A DNA stretch of 64,000 nt from Wurfbainia villosa (Eukaryota; Streptophyta; Magnoliopsida; Zingiberales; Zingiberaceae): assembly GCA_025175895.1 (NCBI GenBank), contig CM045997.1:103092479-103156478 (forward strand), given 5' to 3'. The translations under genes were made by a program, and so were the position numbers. The notes below the pieces were generated by a model. That model made no database searches, was not told the DNA's origin, and saw nothing but the letters and a program-made list of their open reading frames with translations. Below, in pieces: positions 11,608 to 21,860 of this stretch. Numbering within the stretch: position 1 is the stretch's first letter; each line of letters opens with the position of its first letter.

Positions 11608-13341
11608 CTAACCCTTAAGGATGGATTTTGGAACCCAAAATAAGTTCTTTCCTATTGGATTCACTAAGTACTCCTTGGAGATCCATTTCCTAGCTATTAC
11701 TTTCTTCTTATCTTGTCCCCTAGCAATTAGGTATTTATAGGCCTTTTCATTTTTCTTTTCTTTGTATCCTAGGCCTTTTTTGTTAAAGCTTGCCCTTTGG
11801 CTCCCTATAATCATATTCAATGTGTTTGAGCCAATTGTGAATTTTTCTAGGGCTTTTGTCAAATAATCTACCTTTTCCCTTAAAGCCCTATTTTCATCCA
11901 TACATGCATCACTAACATTAAATGACATATATTCATGTGAGCATGCATCATCATGGCAAGAAGAAATATTTTCATTTTGATTTAAGCATGCTTTTTCTAG
12001 TTTCTCTTCTAAGTCCTTAATTTGTTCTAGCATGCTTTTGTTCTTCTTCTTAGCTCTAAATAAATCCCTAGTTAAGCTAGAAATCATAAAAACTATTTTC
12101 TTAGGAGTTAGATTTGTTACCATAGTTTCCATGTCCTCTTCTTCTTCTTCGGATGAGGAGGATGTAGAGGCTCCCCCTTCACTTGAGCTCTCTCCACTTG
12201 AGCTTGATTCTTCATTTTCGGTGGAGGAGCAATCCAAGTCGTCGAATGCCATCAATGCTAGGTTGGTGACAAATGCATTTTCTTCCTCGGATGAGGAAGA
12301 GGAAGAAGGGTCATCCCATGTCTTGGCCTTGAATGCTTTGGCCTTCCCCTTTTCCTTTGCCTTCTTTTCTTCTTCCTTTTTCTTGTTCCCCTTTTTCTTC
12401 TTCTTTTCTTCTTTCTTGTTCATCTCTTCTTTGCTCTTGTTTAGGAGGGGACAATTGTCCCTTATGTGACCCTCTCCTTGGCAATTGTAGCATATGATCT
12501 TTCCTCTTGGTCTCTTATTCCTATTATTTGATTTGTTAAATCTAAAACCTTTTAATGCACGTCTTACCCTCCTTACCATATACGCTTCTTCCGTGCTATC
12601 CATGGAGGAGGAGGAGGAAGCTTCATCATCATCGGAGGAGGAAGGAATCTCTATCTTCTTCTTCCCCTTGTTTGCCAAGAATGCTACTCCTCTTGAAGGT
12701 TGGATTTTTGGCTCTTCTTGTATTCCTTCAAGCCTTGTTTCGTGGAGCTCCATTGTTGAGAAGAACTCCTCCAAGGTGCTCACTTCTAGATTCTTTGAAA
12801 TATAGAAGGAGTCCACCATGGAGCTCCACTTTGAGGATCGCGGAAAGGCATCTATAGCCTTCATAACCATATCCCAGTTTGATAGCTTCTCACCTACACT
12901 TGACAAACCGGTTATAATTTCCTTGAAACGAGAATGTAAGGAAATTACCTTTTCTCCCTTTTCTAGTTTAATGTTGTTGAGTTGGGAGCGGAGGAGGTCT
13001 CTCCTTGCTAGCTTCGCCTCGGATGTACCTTCATGAAGCTCAATTAGCTTCTCCCACATCTCCTTGACACTTAGGCATTCTCCAATTCGGTTAATCTCTT
13101 ATTGGGGGAGCACATTGAAAAGATGATGCTTGACTTTTGAGTTTGCAAGGTGTTCTTCCCTTTACTTTTTGGTCCACCTAGATTTCTCTATTGGCTTCCC
13201 TTCTTCATCCCTAGGCAAAATGAAACCGGATTCCATTGTAATCATGATATCAAAATCTGTTTCAAAAAATACCTCCATTCGCTTCTTCCACCAAGCGAAT
13301 TCTCCTTCAAACTTTGGTGGATGAATGTTGGAGCCGGCCAT
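11608..13341 (-). pseudogene. Element B gag polyprotein (copia type, UBN2-like), N-terminus broken
   Basis: The native start is probably the ATG at 13341-13339 (MAGSNIHPPKF...), but stops and a frameshift break codons before 13060. From 13059 a clean 483-codon frame runs to TAG at 11610-11608. Order: UBN2-type gag domain (WEKLIELHEG, then an SMVDSFYISKNLE region), a Ser/Asp/Glu-rich linker, one CCHC zinc knuckle CYNCQGEGHIRDNCP (near 12450-12500), a Lys/Glu-rich stretch, an acidic Ser-rich stretch, a coiled coil, and a C-terminal YLVNP...FWVPKS motif shared with elements A and F. The zinc knuckle would bind element RNA in the virus-like particle. Element C inserted with its duplication overlapping the stop codon. 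No pol follows. Confidence 0.85.
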
Positions 13342-13387
13342 TTGAAAGTTGCTTGTTGTGATGGTTAGTCCTCGACAAGCTTTCCTT

Positions 13388-13400
13388 GGCTATGATACCA
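13388..13400 (-). other. Element B primer-binding site
   Basis: The minus strand reads TGGTATCATAGCC two bases from the LTR. It matches the tRNA-Met primer site TGGTATCAGAGC except for one base. Confidence 0.75.
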
Positions 13401-13402
13401 CT

Positions 13403-14682
13403 TGTTGGAGGATCGATTGGCCGACTAGAGGGGGGTGAATAGCCCTCTTTCATTGGATGTTGGTATTTGCTCGTCTACGATTAGATTAGCGCAAGCGGAA
13501 ACAACAATACAAGCAAATTAAACAAATAAAGACAAAGCAAAAGAAATAGACAATGCTAACACAATGTCGTAACGTGGTTCACGGCTACGCCGCTAATCTA
13601 CGATCCCGATTCGTCCGAGGTGAATCACTCCTTCAAAGCCAATCACTATTGGTCTCTCCTTTGCACCAAGCTAGGTGGAGGTAACATTTACAATCAAGAT
13701 CACTCTTCTTACAATAAGATTGAAGTAAAAGCAAGTAAGAAGAGTAGGGAATCGTGTATGACACTTTGGGAGAAGTTTAGAGCTTAAGCATTAGCCTCCC
13801 AAAGCCTCATCCTCTTCCTTTTTATAGAGGAAGAGGGTTTCTTCCTGTTGACACAGGAGCAGTCGACTGATGCCCTCGATCAGTCGACTGATCCTGTAGC
13901 CATTGCCCAATAACGACCGCTTTCCACGTTGGATTCCATCCAACGACATTGGCATCAGTCGACTGATATTACCATCAGTCGACTGGTGCTCGATCAGTCG
14001 AGTCCTCAACGAGGTCGACTCCATCTGCGTGCCCGCGGTCGTCATCGATCGTCGCCCTTTCGCGGCCGATCGATAAATCGATGATGACCCCCATGATACG
14101 ATCGCTTGGGCCAAATGCCCATGAGTCGACACAACCACGAACCATCGACTCGAGAGTACGATCGTCATTTTATGGCAGTCGACTGGTGCCGTGTGAAACT
14201 CAAACTTAACATTAGTTTGAGCTTCCGGCGGTCGGATAAACCTTAACCCTTGCGGTCAAGTTTCCGACACTCAGTCATTCGACCAAGTTCACCTAATGAG
14301 CTACTTACATTTCACTCATTCTCTCATCTCACTCGAAGTCCCTCGCCGAAGCTCTCTTCGTACGCGGCCACGTCCCTCGGCAGCATCAGGTGCACGGCTC
14401 TGCAATGCTCCTTCACGTCTCTTGCCTCCGAAGTCTGCTTCCTTGGCTTCTCTTTAAGTCATCTCGTCCGGCGGTCCCTCGGCAGCATCAAGCGCACGGC
14501 TCTGCAATGCTCCTTCTCTGACTCAGGCACGAGGTTGTGAGTGGTGAACCCGCCAAGGCTCCATGTGCGAATTACTAAGCCCTGCATGACTTCAATGCAC
14601 ATATCAAATCAACATAACAAACTAACTTAAACCCTTTGCCACACACATCAAAACCTTATCATGGCAAGAGATTACCCTAACA
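13403..14682 (-). repeat. Element B 5' LTR
   Basis: This 1280-bp LTR begins TGTTGGAGGATCG and ends CCCTAACA. It keeps intact CAGTCGACTG palindromes at about 13860, 13883, 13950 and 13977 where the other LTR (2380-2440) is altered. The ATG at 14661 that opens the long downstream frame lies inside this LTR and is not the native gag start of element A. Confidence 0.92.
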
Positions 14683-16047
14683 GATACCTCAAGAAGAAGA
14701 GATGGACCGAAGAGCAAGCTCAATCCTTTGGAAGAAATGATAAGGTAACACAAATGATATTGAATTCGTTACCTAATGAAGTCTTGTCTAGATTAGGTGA
14801 ATGTCAAGATGTCAAGGAGCTATGGAGCAAATTGGCAAAGCTTCATGAAAATTCCCCACTGGTCTCAAGTGAAGAATCATCCTCACAAGAGTGTGAGAAT
14901 TCAGAGGTTGAAAGACCATCAACATCCGAGGAAGTCTCCACCTCTAGGATTAAGGGGGAGGAGAGATCATCCACTTCGGAGCAAAATCAAGAAGAACCAT
15001 CAACATCCGGGAGAGACGAAGAAGTTCAAAATTCCCCTACCATGGAAGGTAACTCAAGCACAATAATTAGAAATAAAAATCATATTGCGTGTTTTGAGTA
15101 TAGGGAAGTAGGACATTACAAGAGTAAGTATCCAAAGCGAGTCAAGAAGACTCAACCGACGCCAAAAGTTCATGAAAAACCTAAGGATGTCGGAGCCCCA
15201 ACAATCAAGAGCAAGGAGCACATAATTTGCTTCAAATGCTATCAAAAGGGGCATTATAGAAGCCAATACCCTAAGGGAAGACAACCTAGCAAGGGCAAAG
15301 GAGAAGTTATATATGTAGGGGGAGCTAAGACAAATCCTAAGGTAAATTTAAATAATGCTCATCCTTTATATAAGGTCAAAAAGCATGATGGGAGTAATGT
15401 TAATACTCTTTCTATTGTTCATGATCATGAAAAGCATGCTAGAAATAGATCTTATTATTTAGGTGCTAAATCATGTGATATTAGGGTTAAGGACAAATTT
15501 AGAACAAATAACCTTAGAATAATTCTACCTAAGGAAGCAATTAGAAAGGTAGAAAACCGTTTAGACATTAATTCTAAGAAGGGTAGGTATATGCCTAAAA
15601 GAAAGGACAATGCCCAAAGAATGAATGAAAATTCAAAAATTAGGCAATTAGAGTTAGAGAACCAAGTCTTGAGGTCAAGGCTTGAAAAATTAGAGAAGAC
15701 CCTTGCAAGAATGTCAAATTCAATTAAAAGGTCTAAGAGTCAAAACCTAGGGTCTAAAAGGCAAGAACCATCTAGGGGTAAGCCCAAGGAGACCTACTAT
15801 AGTGTTCCATTCGATTATGGAACCATTTATATGTCTAGAAAAACCAAGGTTACTAGGGAAGTCATTCCTAAGGTTAATTATGGTAGGTGCCTAGTGACCA
15901 AGGTTTCTATGAAATCTAGGAAAGCCACTAATAAGGTCACAAGGGAAGTTATCCCTAGAGTTGACCTAGACAAAACCCAATTGACCAAAACTTCCAAGCC
16001 AAAAAGGGTCATTAGAAAGGTACTAAGGGAAGATATCCCTAGTGAGT
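14683..16047 (+). pseudogene. Element A gag, 3' fragment with damaged zinc knuckles
   Basis: This continues the gag cut at 1827: LKKKRWTEEQ, then a UBN2-like stretch with LGECQDVKELWSKLAKLHE, a Ser/Glu-rich linker, two zinc-knuckle relics, a basic coiled-coil region (RQLELENQVLRSRLEKLEKTL) and a tail with repeated TREVIP words. The first knuckle reads CFEYREVGHYKSKYP (second and last Cys are Tyr), the second CFKCYQKGHYRSQYP (last Cys is Tyr), so neither keeps the full CCHC set. The open frame starts artificially at 14661 in the B LTR. It stops at 16047, and the C-terminal RYWIPRS motif follows after the stop at about 16075. Confidence 0.82.
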
Positions 16048-17964
16048 AGCTAGTAAATCCAAGGAGCTTCAATAGGTATTGGATTCCTAGGAGCGTGATT
16101 CCATCACGCTAAATGGGTTAGGTTAAGTCAGCCTTAAATGAATGGGTAGTTAACCTAATCATAGCAAAGTTGACACTTTAGAACATTTTCAAGATTATGG
16201 GATACTTTGGAAATGAGGGTTGAATTTGTGTCATATAGGATTTTAGGATGTGCCAATTAAAATTGAGAAGTTTAAAAATTGATCAAATTGGCACGAGTTA
16301 GGTTTTAGAGTCATGATGTGCCATTTTAAGTTTTTGACACACTTGGGAGATGAGTGGTGTCATGACAAATTAGTGTAAATTTTAGAAAATGACAATTTGA
16401 GCTTAACACTTAGGTATTATATACCTTTGTATTTTATACATGACATGCTTTGTTTGTCTTGTCATGTTATGACATCATATTTCATTTAATCATATAAAAT
16501 ATCATGATAATATTTAGGCTTGACTTTTATGTCATGCTAGTGTTTAGATTTTAGTTATATACCATGACATCATGATTGTTGGCATATACTTTATTTATAT
16601 TATCATTATATGTCATAATCATATCTCATGCATTTAGGATTAATTAAAATTAATTTAAGGACAATGGTACGATTTGAAGTCTCATGTATAAGGGAATCAA
16701 ATAGAGTTGCCTAGAAAAATTTATAAGACCTTAGATTAGGAAGAACAAAAACTCATATCTCATATTACATTGACATGTGTGCATGTGTATTGATACACCC
16801 TAGATACATATGGAATGTTAGAAAAATGAGTTAAGTTCAAGGTACATAGTTCTTGCATCTAGATGAACTCAAACTCATCTTATACCATTGATGGATCATG
16901 GAAAAAGTTAATGTGCAAGTCATGTGCATTGAGCCCATAGATCATGGTCTAATATAATATTTTAAAATCATTTCAAAACTATTTTGAAAAACCTTGGTGA
17001 AGCCTATCTTTTGATAGCAATTACCATTGATGAAGTTGATACAAAGTAGGCTCAAAACATTGAGGTTATCTTTGTTTTTGAACTTTATATCAATCTCACT
17101 ATTTAATAAGTATTCTAATTTTCAAATATTTTTCACCTATAATGTTTAACATGAGTATTATACATATGAATTTTTATGAATTTTCGAATTATGTATAATT
17201 ACTTATGATTTTTTAAATTTCAATTCTGGATTTCTACAATTGCAGAAACCAATTAACTGTCGCTTTGGACAGTCGACTAGTCGTTGACCGAGTTGACTGC
17301 CAAGATTGATTTCGAGTAAACAAGATTGTTTAGCTCATGTTTCAGCCATTTTAGGCTACCCTAATTGCTTCTAACCCTAGGATATATTTTGGAAAGCATT
17401 GGAAGGGTGGAAATCCATTGGAAATGGATTAGGAGAGTTGTTTAGGGTGAAAATCAAATTTTAAGGTATGTGAAAGTTCAAGTTTAAACTTTTGCCCATA
17501 TTTTTGATGGTTTAGTGTTCCTATAGGCTTAGTGACTCTCCAAGGACATTGCTGGTGCAATGGTCAAGGGGGAGCAAGCCTTTAGGAGGAGGTTATCCAT
17601 CATGGGATGATGAGTGTGTATTCCTCAAAGGGGGCGACATGAAAGTTTTGGAAACCCTCATTGTGCTCACCAAAGGAGGAGAATTGGAGAAGTGAGGATT
17701 GCCTCTCACTTAGTGATATGAGACTTATCACTAGGAAGAGTGAAGACATCCAGATGTTTTTTTGACCAAGAGAGAGATTGTAAGATCTCATTGGTATATG
17801 AGACATTGATACTTTTGGGGAGTTTTTTTGATGTATGTCAAAGGGGGAGAAGTGAGGTTTTCAGTTAGGTAACCCTTCACTATGCTTTGGAATTGAAAGT
17901 GTTTAAGTTTAGGTTATTATTAGTCTAACTTAAAGGTATTGGCAAACATCAAAAAGGGAGAAAT
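16048..17964 (+). other. Element A non-coding 3' segment and polypurine tract
   Basis: About 1.9 kb between the gag stop and the 3' LTR carries no frame resembling protease, integrase or reverse transcriptase. It is AT-rich with CATGAT-rich words and one CAGTCGACT palindrome at about 17269. The purine tract AAAAAGGGAGAAAT ends at 17964, next to the LTR. Confidence 0.75.
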
Positions 17965-18716
17965 TGTTAGTGCAATCGACCTAGGTCACGATTGACCAGA
18001 CTCGAGTTTGATTCGAGTAGTATTTTGATGCTTGACAATGAGTTGACTATATGATTGACATGAGATTGAGAAGTCTAAGTGAGACACTTGGCATTAAAAA
18101 GTCCAAGTCTTGTGTACTTGGCATGGAAAGTCCAAATTTTGTGTACTTGTCATGGAAAGTCCAAGTCTTGTGTACTTAGCATTGGAAGTCCAAGTCTTGG
18201 GTACTTGGCATGGGAAGTCCAAGCATGGGTCTTGGCAATAGTAAAGTCCAAGTTATGGGTACTTGACATGGAAAGTCCAAGCATGAGTCTTGAAAAATGG
18301 AAAGTCCAAGCATGAGTATTGACATTTGGAAAGTCTAACATGGAGTTGGCAAGAAAAGTCCAAGGGTGTGATATTGGTGGCCAGCGTAAAGTCCAAGCGG
18401 TAGTCTTGGCGGCATAAGTCCAATGTTTGGCAATGTAAAGTATAAGCGTGTGTCTTAGTGGCATAAGTCCAAATGTACCTTGGTGATGTAGACCTGGTTA
18501 GCATGACAAGAGTCGATGAAATCACCTGAAGGCTAGCATGTGGATGAACAAGTCATGGATGACTTGGAGGGATCCAATAGGCGCGAGGCTGATGGAGGTG
18601 GCTAGAAGGCTTATGTCTAGGCTAAGGGTGGTCTAGCAAGTATAAGGGGATCATACTTGGAGTAAATCTCATGTTTGAAGTTAACAGTCGACTGAGGTTA
18701 TGGATCAGTCGACTTT
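17965..18716 (+). repeat. Element A 3' LTR, truncated
   Basis: It starts TGTTAGTGCAATCG after the purine tract. From about 18082 it matches bases 1-700 of the window, including the minisatellite. Similarity stops at about 18716 after a CAGTCGACT word, so the last 850 bp or so of the LTR are missing and no target duplication can be tested. Confidence 0.85.
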
Positions 18717-19529
18717 TCAATGATCTTTTCCATATCTTTTTAATATGAAATTTTAATTATTCTTTCAACAATTCCAACACAATAATCTTCCAACTCAACC
18801 TTATCGGGTCATGAGTTTTTCGAGCTCCACACATAACGTAATAAGTTCTTGGTTGACCTTGATCTTCTGATTCATATGCAATCTATCAACCTTCTTTGTG
18901 CACGTTTGAAACACAAGATAAACAACTTAAACTCTATCTAATACATCAAAAAAACTAGTCAAACTTGGCGACTTGAGACATTATTATACATAGTGACTAT
19001 ATGTAGGCTCATGTTGCCAATAGTGGGCATTATATGTGGCTATTGTCTTGTTTGCGTAACCCACAACTATCATAGAGTGGCATAATATCTAATGAAATTG
19101 ATATATGATACACTTTTTTTTAGTGGTTTTGTCTCGTAAAACGACCTTTAATAATACATTGAAACTATCTAAATTTGAAATATTATGATAATTCATAAAA
19201 AATATTTTTATCAATCCTTTTGTGTTTTTTATAATCAAGATATCTAAATTTTACCCGATTAAACCCAAAGAGAAAAGAGTCTTCTTTTGCTTCGCTTAAT
19301 TATCAATCCGGCCCTTTATATAACAGTGTTTATTCCATTGACCAAAATCAGAATGTCATTAAAAAATAATTTAGTCTGCAATAGGAAAGTGAATTGAGAC
19401 CTCTTTTCAATTAACTTTTGATATGCATAAATTCATTAATGATCTTTCATTGAAAGATTTGTCGCATGTATTTATGTCACCTATTCATCTATCTCAATAC
19501 AATTAGTAATACACCAAGGCTACGCGTGT
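18717..19529. other. AT-rich spacer, no gene seen
   Basis: No long frame, LTR end or tandem repeat is seen. Words are typical of plant intergenic DNA. Confidence 0.6.
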
Positions 19530-20790
19530 AGTATAACGTAATATAATCAACCTTGTAATATAATTAAGTTTGTAATGATTATATTATTATGTTTGATCAA
19601 AAAACTATATGTAATCTTTGATTACAAGAGTGATTACATTCTTTTATTTGATGTCCATTACAAAAATGACAAAGATGATCGACGACGAGGGATGATTGGA
19701 GACGGTGGCGACGAGGGATGGTTGGAGACGATGGCGACGACGATGGCGATTATTGGGCGACCAACAACGGTGGGCGCCGCCTGCTAGTGGACATCAGCGC
19801 TAGTCGGCGATGACCACCGGTGTCGCTGGGTGGGGACCGACGGTGGTCGCTGGTGTCGCCCCGATGGCTGACGCACGGTCGATGGCGGTCGGCGATGATC
19901 GATGATGGTCATTAACGTTGACCGACACGGTTGTCGATGGCGGCCAACAGTGGTCACTGGGAGTGGCAGACGGTGGTGGTCGCTAGTGTCGGTTGGCGGT
20001 GGCCGCTGATGGCGGGCGGTAGGCGGCAGGCGGTGGTGGTCGCCGACGGTGGGGGTCACCGACGATGGGTGGCGACGACGGGTGGCGGGCGACGACGGAC
20101 GACGACGGGCGATCGACCGGCAGAAGGGGGCGATCATGGTCGCTGACGGGGCGAGTGGTGACGGCGAGGCGGCGGAGGGGGGGGCGAGCAAGGCGACGCG
20201 CGCGGGCGGGGGCGACCGAGCGGCAAGTGACGCGGCGGCGAGCAGTGAGGGGGCGGGGCGAAGACGACGACGGCAATGGGCGGCGACGGCGGGCGAGTGG
20301 AGGGGGGGGCAGCTGAGTGACGCGCGGGCGACGGGCGGACGGGCGATGGGCGAGCGACGAGCGATCGACGGGCGAGCGACGAGCGAGCGACGGTGGTCGT
20401 TGACGGCGATCGACGATCGACGATCGGCGATGGGTGGCGGGCGACGGACGGAGGGTAGCGACAGGGGACGCTCGGTGGTGGTGGACGACGTTCGACGACA
20501 ACCAACAGTTGGTGACATCCATTTGGCCAGAGCAGCAACAGTAATGATCGACGTCGATTGCTGAACGTCCAACGCTATTCATATTACGACTTAGAAGGTA
20601 ATCATAGGTTTTACTTTGTAATACAGATTATAAAATTTTAGTATCTTTTATAATACAGATTATATTATATTATAATTTTAAAAGGATAACAAACTAAGTA
20701 ATAATTTTGTAATGTAATTTGGATTATATTACAAAATGAATTATAACCTACCAAATCTAATCCAAATGAAACATTATTTCAACTACTAAT
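19530..20790. mobile_element. GC-rich island with AT-rich inverted ends; possible non-autonomous DNA transposon
   Basis: A 900-bp core (about 19680-20575) is built of GGCGACGACGG-like words and is open in several frames at once. It is flanked by AT-rich arms containing repeated TTGTAATATAAT words, inverted on the right (20720-20770). This shape resembles non-autonomous DNA transposons with GC-rich interiors. I could not fix exact termini or a target duplication. The Arg/Pro-rich frames are composition artefacts. Confidence 0.35.
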
Positions 20791-21160
20791 GATATTGAAT
20801 TACATGTGAAAATCTATTTATATTTTTCAAATTTATTATAATGATGAATGAAATTTTTTTATAAAATCAAATTAAACCTAATTAATAGAATCATAAAATT
20901 TGAATATTTAAATTATAAAAAAATAATTTTTTTTTTTTAAGTTTCAACTAAGTGTTCAAGTGTGATGATCTACCTAAATATTTACATAAAAATATTTTTA
21001 GGATAAAAAAAAAGAAGTAGGTTGAAGCCCTACTCATATTTTTAACCTAGAAATTTAATATTAAAAATACCTTAAATTAAATTTATCTAATTTTCATGTA
21101 CAGCCGTCGTCACGCATCGTTCCTCGTTCTTCCAGCATGCACTGCGACGCGACCCACGCG
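20791..21160. other. AT-rich upstream spacer of the AHL gene
   Basis: A/T-rich sequence without coding potential. It may contain promoter elements, but no TATA box could be assigned with confidence. Confidence 0.4.
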
Positions 21161-21860
21161 ATCTCGCGCTCCTCCCCTTCGCCGCCGTGTTCTTCCAGCA
21201 GTCTCCCCCTCTGTCTCTGTCTCTCTCTCTGTCTCTCGCCTCCCCTGAGCAACCCAAAACCAAAAGGACGCTCGGATTCCATCCTTCTCTCATCGTGAAC
21301 GCATTGAGATTCGCACTTCCGTCGTCTTTCTCTTTCTCTTTCCCTTTCTCTCTTTCTCCGCCTAATTTTGCTACAGAGACCGAAGGGTGACGCTGCTAAT
21401 ATATTAATATGCCAGAGCTTTAGCTTTTCGCAGCAAAGCAGAACTTTGACCGGACTAAATTAATACCCTTTTCTTTTCTTTGTCGAAACAGAGCAATGAT
21501 CATTCACTGCACGCATTTATTTAATTCTCTGGTTTTATGCGTGCCATAATTTCTTTTCCTGTTTTAACCCAAACATGCAGTTAATAATCTTCCGAATTCA
21601 ATGGAATTTAATGGATGAGTAAAGATTATCCTGCCATTGCCAGTTGCCGTCTCTTCTCCGTCCTAAGTTTGGAAACATATCTCTGCTAAATTCCCCAGGC
21701 TCTTCGCTGCTCGGTCGCAGTTCTAGCTTTGGGCCTTTGGTTGCAGTCTCTTTGAAACGTCAAGAAGGTGGAAGAGTGGTAGGAGAGGCAGAGGCAGAGG
21801 CAAGGAGGGAGCGAGCGAGCAAGAAGAGCACTCTGTTTCATACGTATTGTACATTTATGC
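21161..21860 (+). promoter_or_regulatory. Probable 5' UTR/promoter-proximal region of the AHL gene, CT-rich
   Basis: Long CT-rich runs (21208-21240 and 21325-21360, the first a TCTCTGTCTCTCTC microsatellite) precede the start codon by 500-650 bp. Such pyrimidine tracts are common around plant transcription starts and in leaders. No transcription start or leader intron can be fixed from sequence alone. Confidence 0.4.

Larger units (their letters stand above)
1828..14682 (-). mobile_element. Element B: gag-only copia-type LTR retrotransposon, itself split by element C
   Basis: LTRs at 1828-3060 and 13403-14682 flank a minus-strand element with its primer site next to the right LTR and its purine tract next to the left LTR. 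Perfect 5-bp duplications (gatac) flank it. Its own sequence is 1828-4332 plus 11613-14682, about 5.6 kb; the rest is element C and one duplicate. Coding content is one gag (11608-13341). After the gag stop there is only non-coding sequence to the purine tract, so no pol is present. It probably needs an autonomous copia partner. Confidence 0.88.
1..18716 (+). mobile_element. Element A: outer gag-only copia-type LTR retrotransposon, split by nested insertion B
   Basis: The 5' LTR is already running at base 1 (about 115 bp lie outside the window, judged from the 3' LTR). It is followed by a tRNA-Met primer site (1529-1540), a gag start (1645), and then a break at 1827 where element B is inserted. 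The gag resumes at 14683 in the same frame and ends at 16047. A non-coding segment, a purine tract (ending 17964) and a truncated 3' LTR (17965-18716) follow. No protease, integrase, reverse transcriptase or RNase H is recognisable, so the copy, and probably the family, is non-autonomous. Gag similarity to elements B, F and G and the tRNA-Met primer site point to Ty1/copia (SIRE-like); that lineage call is inference. Confidence 0.8.

Noticed and set aside
12032..12857. Plus-strand Ser/Leu/Phe-rich frames at 12032-12857
   Set aside because: They are antisense shadows of the acidic and Lys-rich gag of element B.
14661..16049. A 462-codon host gene starting at 14661
   Set aside because: The ATG belongs to the LTR of element B; the rest is the interrupted gag of element A.
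19784..20582. Long Arg/Pro/Ser-rich frames on both strands in the GC-rich island
   Set aside because: Four or more overlapping frames are open at once because of repetitive GC-rich composition; none has a recognisable domain.
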